Below, piece after piece: positions 46,801 through 58,800 of a DNA stretch of 64,000 bases. The DNA is from Dysidea avara (Eukaryota; Porifera; Demospongiae; Dictyoceratida; Dysideidae). The stretch is from contig NC_089282.1 of the NCBI RefSeq assembly GCF_963678975.1, positions 1,240,001 to 1,304,000 on the forward strand, given 5' to 3'. Every line of letters starts with the position of its first letter. The stretch's first letter is position 1. The position numbers and the translations under genes were made by a program. The notes under the pieces were generated by a model that worked only from the letters and a program-made list of their open reading frames with translations, was not told the DNA's origin and searched no databases.

Positions 46801-49800
46801 CTTTTTCAACACATCAGCATTCATACCTCTCCAGTAAAAGTAGCGTCCAATTCTCTTGCTCATTCTCTTCACAGAGAAATGACCTGCGAAGCTTCCATCG
46901 TGATGTTCATCCACAATCTTCTGGTGTAAGTGAGCTGGAACTACCAGTCGACGCTTGGCTGGAAATTCTCCTCCTTCATAGTAAAGAATTCCATCAACTA
47001 GAATAAAACCCTTCTTAGCTTGACCCACTACGTGTCTGGCAGCTTGTACATTATCAGGTAAGGACCTATCCTCTAAATAATTCATGAGCTGTACCAATTC
47101 CTGATCCTGTCTCTGTTCCTGACGAACAAGTTGTAACAGTGACTCATCACTCTCAGAAATCTGCAATACTGCGACCTCAGTAGCTGGTAGAGGAGCTCTG
47201 GAAAGACAATCAGCCACAACATTTGCTGATCCTGGTTTATATTCAATTTTCATCTTGGGCAAAAATCTAGATATTCTCAAGTACCATCTTGCGAGTAACC
47301 CTTTAGACTGGTTCTTCAAATGGGCAAGAAATGCACTGACCAGTGACTTGTGGTCAGTATACACAGTAAAGTCGTTACCCAACAGGTAAACCTCAAAATG
47401 CTCCACTGCATAAACAAGTGCAGCCACTTCTAGCTCAGTAGGGGCATAACTGGATTCAGCTACGTTAGTTTGTCTACTAGCATAGGCAATTGGATATCTT
47501 CTACCATCATCACTTTCTTGTTCTAATAAGGCTCCAAATCCTTTACCGCAAGCATCAGTCCACAAAAGAAAGGTTTGTCTAAGTCAGGTGGATGTAAGAG
47601 GGGTGCTGAAACTAGCATCCTCTTGACTTCTTGGAAAGCTGACTCACACTGACTATCCCACACAAACGATACTGTTGACCCTGTCTCCTTATCTTTCCTT
47701 GTCAATGCAGTGAGTGGTCTCGCTACCACGGCAAGGTTTGATAGATGGCGTCGATAAAAGTTCACCAATCCAAGAAAGCTCTTCACTTCTTTACAACAGG
47801 TTGGTGTAGAAAACTCTTTCACAGCTCTCACCTTACTATCATTTGGTCTTACTCCTTGTGGTGATAGGGTATGGCCCAGATATTTGATCTCTGATTGTGC
47901 AAATGCACACTTCTGAGGTTTCAGTCGTAAGCCTGCTTCCTGTAACCGATGTAACACTTTCTCAACATGAACAAGATGTTCCTCAAATGATTGGGACACT
48001 ATTAGAAGGTCATCAAGGTATACAAAAACAAAACTCCAGTCACGACCACTAAATAACTTATTCATTAACCTTTGAAAGGTTGCTGGAGCATTAGTCAAAC
48101 CAAATGGCATCCTTCTGTATTGGAATAATCCCAAGTGACAAGTAAACGCAGTCTTATCTCTAGAATCAGGTGCCATCTTAATCTGGTGATATCCCTTCAT
48201 TAGATCTAGTGTGGTAAAGATCTTTCCTTTACATCTACCAACAGCATCAATTAGGTCGTCAATTCTAGGGATCGGATATTGATCAGGTATTGTCTTCTTG
48301 TTAATTCCACGATAATCAACACAAACTCTTAGGGAACCATCCTTTTTCCTGACTAAAACCAATCCTGAAGCAAAAGAGCTTCCTGAGGATTCAATACAAC
48401 CTGTATCTAGTAAATGTTGTAACTCACTCTCAAGCTCATTGCGTAGAGCATATGGCAGTCTTCTTGGTGGAGACTTAACTGGTGTAGTGTCGCTCATGTC
48501 TATGGAGTGCTCTACCAAATCAGTTTCTCCAAGTTCCTTGTCTGTTAAAGCGAACACATCAAGCTTCTTCTTCATCAAATTAATAATGGCTACTCTCTGG
48601 TCAGGTGTACAGTTTCTGCCAACAGTTAATTGTGTCTTAAGGAGATTCTCACGGTCACCATTACCCATGTTCACTACGGCAACAGTTCCAAAGGATTCAT
48701 CTTTCCAAACATTGTCATCCATCTCAACTACAGAAACAGTATCAATAACTCCAATGACAGTACCTTTGGTGAGTACAACTGGCTCCACACCCCAATTAGT
48801 TACTGGAATGTTAAAATCACTCTCTCCAGTCCAGTATCCTTCCATAAAGTCACAGCAATCACTGGCCAATACAGACTCATCAGGAGTCACTACTCCTACT
48901 TGGCTGCTTACATCTTCATCATCATTGGCACTCAGCTCTACACGAGCTACTCTAGTCTGTTGTGGTCCTAATCTCAGGGTTTGAGATAAAACAACTTGTC
49001 TTACCACTGCTGACTCTGCGTGACTGCTTGACATCACTGGCTGTCCGACGCTGTCAATTATCTTGTAGCCCAAATCCTCCATGGCATTAGTACCAAGGAT
49101 CAAACAACAGTTCTGCAGTTCGCCCCTCCAAATAGGCTTTGAAGAGTCTAGAATATAGCAGGGTACACATTTAGAAACATTAGTACCTTCAATTGTGACC
49201 TGTAAGGCCACAATACCCTTAGCACCCAGTGATTCACCACCAGCACCCAAAGGTTGTCCATCTAGTTTGAAATTTCTTTCTCTACACTGTTCTATGGACC
49301 AGTTACTCTTCTGCTTAATGTGAGGTAGTAACTGCTGTCGAGCCAAAGAAACTTGTGCACCACTGTCTAAAAGAGCTCTTGTCTTAATTCCGTCAACCAC
49401 AATGTCTACCTTATAAGTTGGGCCTTTCAGTGCCACTTGTAATGCTACTGCTTGAGTATCAGATTCAGATAATATTGTACGCATCCACATTTCATCATCC
49501 TGATCTACTCTGGACTCAGATTCTTCCTCAGTCTCCGGACTATCAACGTCAACCCTTAAGGATGATTTGGTTTTAGACTCTGTACAGTTCCTGGCTATGT
49601 GCCCTGTTTTCTGACACTTAAAGCACTTGACACCCTTCATGAACATCTCTACTTGGTTCTTAGGCTTTGTTGGAGTACTATTGCTACTATTCTTGTCTTG
49701 AGAGACCTTGCCAAACTTGTTGTAGACAGTTTCACTCTGCCTTTCCTTCTTTGGAATTCTCTCACCTGAACCACCCCGTCTAGCTCTCTCTTGAATAACT

Positions 49801-52800
49801 ATCTCGGCACGCAGCAGTCTCTGTAGAAGTTCTTGTACAGAACCAGCAGGAATCTCTCCCAACTCTTTTTGGAGCTCTAGTGGAACCTTATTCCACAAAA
49901 TAGATTCCAGGGTTTCATCATTTAACTTACGAGGTGCCATGCGCTGGTAATCACGCATTGCGTCCAGCAGACCTTGAGCTGACCCAAACTGACTGTACTG
50001 TAGATCCTGGCATCTCTGATAGGCCGTGCGTGGGTCGTGGTGAACACCATACTGTCCACGATAGATCTCCACTATCTTTGACCATGAAGCCTTGTCGCGT
50101 TCCTTCACAGTATGTTGCCATGTCGCCTTCGCAGGACCAGTCAAAAACCATGAGAACCAACGGGCACGTTGCTGGTTACTCCACCCACAGTCGTTGGTTG
50201 CTTCAGTAAAGTCTAACAGCCATATCTCAAAATCATCGTCACCCCGTTTGCCACTAAACTTGTCTATTCTGCTAGTAAGAGAACGAAATCCCGGTGGATG
50301 AGGGTCACACTTTCTGCTCTGTCTATTCGGCAGATGACCTCTCTGATTGCTACCACTAGCATAGGAGGCATCACTGCTAGAATCACTGCCATCACTGTCG
50401 TGGCTACCTTCTGTCTGGGTCACTGGTAAACTTGTATCTTCAGTGGGTTTTTCTGACCTTACGACCTTGTCCACAACTGGTTGTAATTCTGCACCTGCAA
50501 TTTCAGCAGACGATTTGCCCTTTCCCCGAAATGACACCATTTGTTTAGTGAGGACCTGTATCTCGCCTTCCAGACTTGTCTGTCTGGTAATGAGATCTTT
50601 CTTCTCATCACGTAGCTCCATAACTAGAGCATTAAGTTCGTCGACACGTTGCGCGCTGGCCAGCCGCTCTTCGTGTCTAGCATCTTGCGTACGTGCAAGC
50701 TCAAACTCTGACATATGCAAACGATTTGTAATCGTGCCCTTTGCTCGACAAGGGGTGCAAACATACAACACTGATTTAGACCGACACCCAACCAATGCAT
50801 CATACAATTCATCGGTCAGCTTATCACTACGTTTTAAACAACCTACATGTTCCCACTTGTCGCAAAGGTCACACGCCATGGCCTTCTCTTCCTCCGTAAC
50901 CTCTCTCTTACAGGATACGCAGGCGTCCATAGCTCCTTCACGTTCCTGTCTGCTTCTTCAGGATCTCGGTAGGACCTCCAAAGTTGTAGAACCCCAGTAG
51001 TACCTCCTACTCGAAGCCCAGGTGGCCGCAGCCGAGCCTCCGGTTGACACACAAAGTATATTATTTAATATTAGCAATCTTAATAAAATAATATAACTGA
51101 GTTCATTATCTATGATCCTAAGAAAAAGCAAACTGTCACTGAATAGAGTCGAGCTACAACTCCTGTTGGCCCTCTGCTCGACTGGCTCTTCCAAACACCT
51201 CACGTGAGCCTATCGACTGTCCATCACGTGACCTCTTACACTCAAAGGTAGGGCAACATGGCGACGCAGTGAAAATTTGAAGTGATACTCCGCCTTTGGT
51301 TCGTGTTTATTGGTTTCTCAGACGCTCTCCCCAAGAGTTATCTTCGAGGTTAACAGCTACACTTCTTTACGCAACAGAGCGATGCTCTTCGTGGTGAACT
51401 TGAACATCGAGTTGAACGCACGCCCTTGTGTCTGGGATAGCCTTTGTGGTTAAATGCGAAAATATACTAGCCAGTCTGTACGTTACGCGGAAAAGAAGCT
51501 GTTTAACTTCTGCGCAATCACCTATTACAGGACTATACGGCGTTAGACACTCTCCTCTCTTATTATTAACTCTTGGTATTACTTTGTGTCCACAGCCTTA
51601 AGCTGTCATGTGTGAAACTACCACCTTATCACGTGACATGATTGCATTGTTGGACCATAGATAATATACGTAATAAAGGATTGGCAACGCGCATATTAAA
51701 CTGTAATTACGTCACGTACAATCCTCGTTACGGCCCGCCCACAAATTTACCCGCCCCTTTTCGTTGCTATCTACCCATTTCGTTTCTTTTGCTAACGAAC
51801 GCTCGGATGGCAGTACCACTATGTTGGCGAGCAACGTACTAAAAAAGACGGACCGTGACCAAGGTGAGTAGTCTATAGCAGGAAATAGCTAAACATACGG
51901 ATATTTTCAACCCAGCGCGATAGGAAGTTCTTTGGCTAGTGAGTATTCTCAGTTTTGGAGTTTTCACAGCCAAACAAAAGTTGCTTGCCGAAAATAATAT
52001 TTATGTAGCTACTTGTAACCACCTATTAGATGTTATGCTTTATTTTTTGTAGACTAATTATTTTTCTATAGCTCAGTTTTAGCCTGTTTCACTGTGCTGG
52101 GTTTTGGAGTTTTGACGTGGCCATGCACATAGCGACATAATGGTGGCATCCAGTAAAAGAAAGTTTATTGCTACCGTAATGTTATGCACATGTACACATT
52201 CCGCTAGATACTACAGACGCGTAATAATGGGATACAGGAAGGTACGCATTGGAAGGAGGTACAAGAACAGGGAAAAGAAGCGGCTAGCCAGAAAGCACAG
52301 AGCACCAGGACGACCAAGCAAAATGAAAAATGTACGTGCATTTATACAGCCATAGTAGTATAGTTTATATAGTCTATATAGACATGTAGCTACTTGTATG
52401 TGCCTGTGACGTGCATGCATGCATGCCGTAGCTAGCTATAATTGTTTTATTCAAATTGGTATATATGCTAGCTATTTTGTATTAGGTGTGGGGCTAACTC
52501 TCCTCCATGTATGCATTCATGCACAAGGCCGGACTTCCACTTTCCATGTAAAATTGAAACACTCTAATAGAACAGTCACGTGTTCAAATAGAGCATTTCA
52601 ATGCACTATGTATGGGGTAGCTATATATTCCCCCACAGGTACATGCAGCATGCAAAGTCTTTTCCCTCTCATCCAAAAAAAAATTGTTATACGTCCTTAT
52701 ATCGTTATAATATTACTTACATAAAATGTTCCATTGAGGCAATTATGTTTGCTTATATGCTTTAAATGATGAATCCGCATGCGTGCACAGTTGTTCAAGA

Positions 52801-55800
52801 ATATTAGCTAATGTGTATAATGGCCTATATGCATCATGTAGTTATACTTACAGCATAATATAGTATATACAATGATACAACGATTACAATAATTAAGCAA
52901 TAATAATCAATATAATAGTAGTTGCATGCTTACTATTGTGTTGATGTATATACGTATCAACTATAATCCTGATGTTTGGTTAGCTACAGTAATTTCATTA
53001 AATCCATGACTCTGCAGGCACCAACAGCTCTGTCCCAGATATCTATGCCAACATCTAATTCGACACCCCCTCTGACTCCTACTTCACCACTAATGTCTCC
53101 TATTTCACCACCAACATCTGAGGCAAAAACATCAATTCAGTCACCATTTTCATCACCAGGATCAATATCTGTGACATCTATTTCATCATTGTCATCCCCT
53201 CTTCCTCCAATTCCATCACCAATAACTGTGCCAACATCACCAGTTCAATCAACTTCCCCACAATTAACAACACTATCACCTAACTTACTGGAATCACCAT
53301 CATTACCTGATATGTTGAACACAAACTTGCCATCGCGTGCCTGGAGTATGCAACAGTCTGAATGCAATTCACAATTATTTATCTATAAAATTCAAGAGGA
53401 ACCATCATCTAGTAGCCAGCCCTTAAAGCTTTCACACTCTGTAACAGTAAGGTCTGATTTATCTGTGAGAATAGTTGTACATGGCCATGAGCTGAATAGT
53501 GTTACATGTGATAGTTTGTCAATTCCAGAGCAAATCAATGTACAAACCTTAACAACACTTCTGTTAGAGATTGAGAAGTTGAATGTCTGTCAAGGGCACC
53601 CTGACAAACAGTTTGTACATATGGTAAAGGATAAGAAGGGAAGATTGCTAAATTCATCTGGAGAAATTGCTGCATATATAGACAGCTATACAGAAACAGT
53701 GAGAACATCTAATTGCCAGCTACTTACAGACAAACACCGTTGTAGCAACTGTTCTATTTACCGTGATACAATAAGATGCATGTATCACAGATGGTGTAAG
53801 CAGCAGGATGAGCCCAAGGTTGTCAGTACCCACAGCCACGTTAATGAGAGGTGGCTAAACACCACTGAAATGAAACAGAAAACCAAACAGCTAAAGTCTC
53901 GATTGAGAACAACTGAAAAAAGAAATGTTTACTTAGAGCAAAAAATCAAGGAAGCCATCAACAAGAAGAGCATAGAAGTAGATAAGGAACTCAGTAATGG
54001 ATTAGTTGACATCATGAATGAGCACTCTAACCAAATCAGCCAGCAGTATAACGAAAACAGTTTTCACCATCTTTTTTGGAATGAACAGATCAAAAACATG
54101 ACACGATTTCCCAAACAACGCCGTTGGCACCCAATGATTATCCGATGGTGTCTTCACCTGAAGATGCTATCTTCTGGAGCATATGATGTTTTAAGAAGAG
54201 TGCTTGTGTTACCTTGTGGCCGTACACTAAGGGATTATACACATTTTATACAAGCAGGGGTAGGCATTCAAGCAGAGGTTACAGAACAACTCATGTCAGC
54301 AGTTAACATGGATAATTTAAAGGACTATGAGAAGCATATTTCAGTGGTATTTGATGAGATGAAAATAAAAGAAGGGCTAGTGTACAACAAGAATGAAGGT
54401 GAAATTGTTGGATTTGTAGATTTAGGAGCAGTAAACAACACTTTAGTATCATTTGAGCAGTCACTGACACAATCAACAACTCAGCCACGATTACCCATTG
54501 CTAAACATATGCTTGTGTTTATGGTCAGAGGGTTGTTTATATCTTTGAAATTTCCATATGCACAACATCCTACATCTGATCTTACAGCAGACAGCTTATT
54601 TCCACTAGCGTGGGATGTGATTCGCCATTTAGAATCTGCAGGCTTCAAAGTAGTTTCTCTTACTGCTGACAAAGGATCATGCAATCCTAAATTCTTCCGT
54701 CTCCACCGCCAAGCCAGTTCTGTAATTTCTGATGTAGTTTACAAAGTTCCCAACCCTTATAGTAGTGATGGAAGATGTATTTATTTTATTTCTGATGTTC
54801 CTCACTTGATAAAGACAGTAAGGAATGCTTGGTCCAATTCATTTGGACACAGTCATGCTAGAGCATTGTGGGTGAGTAGAAGTAGCTACATGCATAGAAT
54901 ATAGTTTAAACATTGTGTAATATATTATAATATGGCGATAGTGGCAAATAATAATTATTATCTAATTTTATACAGGTCAATGGAAAATACATTAGTTGGC
55001 AGCACTTGAGGAGATTGTACAATAAACGCACTGCTTCAGGGTTAACATTTTTAAGAAAGCTCACTCTAGGCCACATCAATCTTAATTCATACTCTAGAAT
55101 GAGAGTTGATTTAGCAGCACAGGTATGGCTTGTGTACTTATAGCATTTGCGTATAAACATTGTCACATTAACAGGTTCTAAGTAAGTCAGTTGGAGAGGC
55201 ATTTGCCTACTATAGGGATGATGATACAGCAGAAACTGAAAGATTTGTTAGGATATTCAACAAATTTTTTGACCTTATGAATACAAGATACCTGGAGGAA
55301 GAAATCTTGAAGTTGAATCGTGACTTGGGACCATTCAGGAAAGCAACTGACCCACGTTTAAAGGTAACCAGTTATGGTCTAAAATGTTGTTGTAGCAGCA
55401 TACATGCATGCAAGCATGCACAACAGTGGAACTATATAGATACCAGTTCAAGTTATAATAGCTCCTATAGTGATTAAACTAGTCATAATACTGTAGTAAC
55501 ATGTTTATTACAATGCTGCAGTGGCTTGAAAATGACTTTCTGAATTATCTAAATGAATGGGAGAAAAGTGTCAAGCAAAGAAAAGGATTTACACCAGCAC
55601 AAAGAACATTGATGTTGCTGAGCCCAGAAACACTTGAAGGGCTTAGGATGACAGGTAACTATAATTTTATATTAGCTACTTGCATGCTATATGTACTTTT
55701 TATTTTTTCCTTTATTATGCAGTCAAAGCAGTTGTAGAATTAGTAAGATTTTTGTTGAGTCTACCTGGTGTGAAATATGTACTGACGGAGAAATTTTGTC

Positions 55801-58800
55801 AAGACCCTCTGGAATCCTTTTTTGGTCAGCAACGAGCCCAAGGAAGGAGAAATGACAATCCCACCGCAGCAGAATTTACAACCAATACTAATTCGATAAG
55901 AGTGCAGTCATCAATTGCAACAGATCCCCTTCATGGTAACTGTAGGAAAAGACCAAAGGATAAGATTGAAATTGATGAGACTCCTTTGTCAAAGAGGCGA
56001 CGCCATACCAAAAAGTGATAATGTTAATGCAATTGTTCAGCTGTATAATAGATTTGTCATATTTAAATTCATGGTGTGATTTGTCATAAATTTGTCATAT
56101 TCTAATATAAATTCACATTTCCTTTCCTTTTTTAAGTTCCTTTCTCATGCTTTTCTTTTTCCTAGTTTCAGTGCTCAGAATGATTTTGTAATCTTCTATC
56201 CATTGTTTAGCATAGCTAAATCCTCTAATGTCTAACCAATATGTTACAATCATTTTAAGTAATTCCATGTTGTTGTCATCATTTATTATAGTACAGCTTA
56301 TGATGTCCCACGCACATTGCACCTTGATGTTTTGACACACTGAGCCAATTATTTTGGCCTTCCCTTCAGCTGATTCTGCAGATGACATGATACTGGATGC
56401 CTTAATATGCTGCGTTAGTTTGTATTGCATAGCAATTTCTATCTCACGAAACAAGTGATAAGCATCATCATTGACTTCGAATAGTCCTCCTCTATTAACT
56501 TGTTTGATCCATTGGGTAGTGTAATTTAAAAATGATGGCAGTTCTGGAGTCTGGTCATCTACTTGCATTCTGTCCAAACATTCCACAAATCTGGCTGCTT
56601 TTTCTCCCTCAATCTTCATATACTTACGGTGTAACTTCATGCCTATGTACCCGCATGCATACCGGATAATATTTTCTTCATCTTCATTGAGGGTAATATC
56701 AGGCTCTTGGACGCTTGGCTCTCCTCTATCCTTGAAAGTTGTACATAAAAGATGCTGAAATATGCATTCATTAACAAGTTCCATAAACAGTGGCTCATTG
56801 TTGAAATGTTCACAATGCATCTTCATTAGAAAGTTATTCCATAATGGTGGCAAACGTTTAGCCCTGGCGCCAACATAATTCGTCCAAATTCGCTCCTTGA
56901 TTTTAGTAACAGTTGCTGGTATTGGAATGCATAGTACAGTTTGCAGTGCTGTCAACAAGTCGGAAGAAAATTGCTCTACAAATGACGTAAATTCGACCTT
57001 TTCGCAGGCAACAAGTAGCTCGCTGCGGTACTGCTTTACAGTAGCAATTCTAACACTGTTAATCTGTAATTCTGCTCTATTTTCCAAAGAAACAATGGCA
57101 CCTAGAAAGACGGACCGTGCCATCTGCTTAGCAATACGGGGTATCTATGACAATAGGCGCGCGCAGGTTACGTTACCAAACACGTGACCGTAACGAGGAT
57201 TGTCTAATAGTTGCTATGCGCGTTGCCAATCCTTTATTACGTATATTATCTATGGTTGGACGATGTGCAAATCTTGGTTATAAGTAAGAAGCTGGTGAAT
57301 AAGCTTCATTCAGTAGGCTTCGTTACTTCATTGTGGCTAGGCGTTACTCAGTGGATAACTAACAAGATTAGTAACTTTGTTACTTGTAGTAATAATATTA
57401 CATAATATTAGATTCATTACAGTAACTATATTACTTAGGTAACATGTTACATTTGTAAGTAAAGTAACTTGAGTTATATTACCTGTTTTTATAGCGTATT
57501 TCGTTAAGTAATAATCATTATGTAACACGTTACTCTCAACACTGAGCTCAGGCATACAATACTAGGTATTGACAACCAGCTACTATGCAATAAATCAGGA
57601 TTTGAAAATTAATAAATTGGACAGGCAGATCAGTTGATATGGACTTGAGTTATTCAAGAGACATACTGTATTGCAATATCAGTAGTTACTGAGTGCCAAA
57701 AAAAATGATCAATATTTGTTTTTGAAAATATTGCCCACCCCTATTGTAGACTAATGCAAACAAAGTTATGGCTGTGGATGTAAGCGCCTGTATTTCTTAT
57801 CAGTACAGTTACTGTACAAATTGATTATCTTACTCTTCCTACTGTCTAGCGCTATAATTCCAAAACTACTCACTACAGAAGGCTGAAACTTTGGTGATCC
57901 ATTCCTTAGATACTGCAGATAATGCTGAGAATATTTTGGAAGTTGTGCGAACAAGTCAGGTTTTGCTGAGACAGTCACATACGGTATAAAACAAGTGGTT
58001 TATATGAAATCATACAAATATTATGAACTCTTGATGAAATGAAAGGTACTTTTGGGAGCACAGCATGTATTCTATCCAGGAAAAAAAGATTTGCAAGATA
58101 CAACTGAGTAGAGTACTTTACCAGTTAACACCAGGTCACCATTAATACAGCTGGGTAGACTACTTCACCAGTTAACACCAGGTCACCATTAATACAGCTG
58201 GGTAGACTACTTCACCAGTTAACATCAGGTCACCATTAATACAGCTGGGTAGACTACTTCACCAGTTAACATCAGGTCACCATTAATACAGCTGGGTAGA
58301 CTACTTCACCAGTTAACACCAGGTCACCATTAATACAGCTGGGTAGACTACTTCACCAGTTAACACCAGGTCACCATTAATACAGCTGGGTAGACTACTT
58401 CACCAGTTAACACCAGGTCACCATTAATACAGCTGGGTAGACTACTTCACCAGTTAACACCAGGTCACCATTAATACAGCTGGGTAGACTACTTCACCAG
58501 TTAACACCAGGTCACCATTAATACAGCTGGGTAGACTACTTCACCAGTTAACACCAGGTCACCATTAATACAGCTGGGTAGACTACTTCCCCAGTTAACA
58601 TCAGGTCACCATTAATACAGCTGGGTAGACTACTTCCCCAGTTAACACCAGGTCACCATTAATACAGCTGGGTAGACTACTTCACCAGTTAACACCAGGT
58701 CACCATTAATACAGCTGGGTAGACTACTTCACCAGTTAACACCAGGTCACCATTAATACAGCTGGGTAGACTACTTCACCAGTTAACACCAGGTCACCAT

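Larger units (their letters stand above)
45420..51240 (-). mobile_element. Ty3/Gypsy LTR retrotransposon, near-intact
   Basis: 5.82 kb with 256-bp LTRs (45420-45675 and 50995 minus 10, i.e. 50985-51240), TG...CA bounded and identical by eye, implying recent insertion. In transcription order (minus strand) it has: LTR, primer-binding site, Gag-protease-RT frame, RNase H-integrase frame, polypurine tract, LTR. No clear 4-6-bp target duplication: the flanks share only CTC. It lies inside the left arm of the second-layer hAT-like element. Confidence 0.93.
51656..57254. mobile_element. P-like DNA transposon, apparently complete, two genes
   Basis: 5.6 kb with tips CATAGATAATATACGTAATA at 51656 and the exact inverse to 57254, then GGATTGGCAACGCGCATA on both sides. 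Exact 7-bp duplication GTTGGAC at 51649-51655 and 57255-57261. It contains a spliced P-type transposase on the plus strand and a 336-codon gene on the minus strand, arranged convergently with 94 bp between stops. It sits in the right arm of the second-layer hAT-like element. Confidence 0.9.
45060..57544. mobile_element. Second-layer hAT-like element with long inverted arms
   Basis: Tips TAGTGTTGGGA (45060) and TCTCAACACTG (to 57544), flanked by AACTCAGG (45052-45059) and AGCTCAGG (57545-57552), 8 bp with one change. The interior has TTACTTTTTAAAAGTA-type steps. A long inverse match pairs 45180-45300 (AAGAGTTAATAATAAGAGAGG...) with 51480-51600. The original length is about 1.06 kb, now split by a Gypsy element (45420-51240) and a P-like element (51656-57254). 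No coding of its own. Confidence 0.7.
44898..57743. mobile_element. Outer hAT-type MITE, split by later insertions
   Basis: Left tip TAGGGGTAGGGCAATATTTC at 44898 and right tip ...AAATATTGCCCACCCCTA to 57743. Exact 8-bp duplication TTGTAGAC at 44890-44897 and 57744-57751. Only about 160 bp (44898-45059) and 190 bp (57545-57743) belong to this element; everything between is nested later insertions. The 8-bp duplication and TAGGGGTGGGC-type tip are hAT traits. Confidence 0.8.

Noticed and set aside
48439..48984. Long plus-strand frames inside the Gypsy and Academ-like genes
   Set aside because: Antisense shadows of the coding frames with no domains of their own.
45415..51245. Target duplication for the Gypsy element
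   Set aside because: The flanks TGCTC and CTCAA share only CTC; no 4-6-bp duplication in the expected register.
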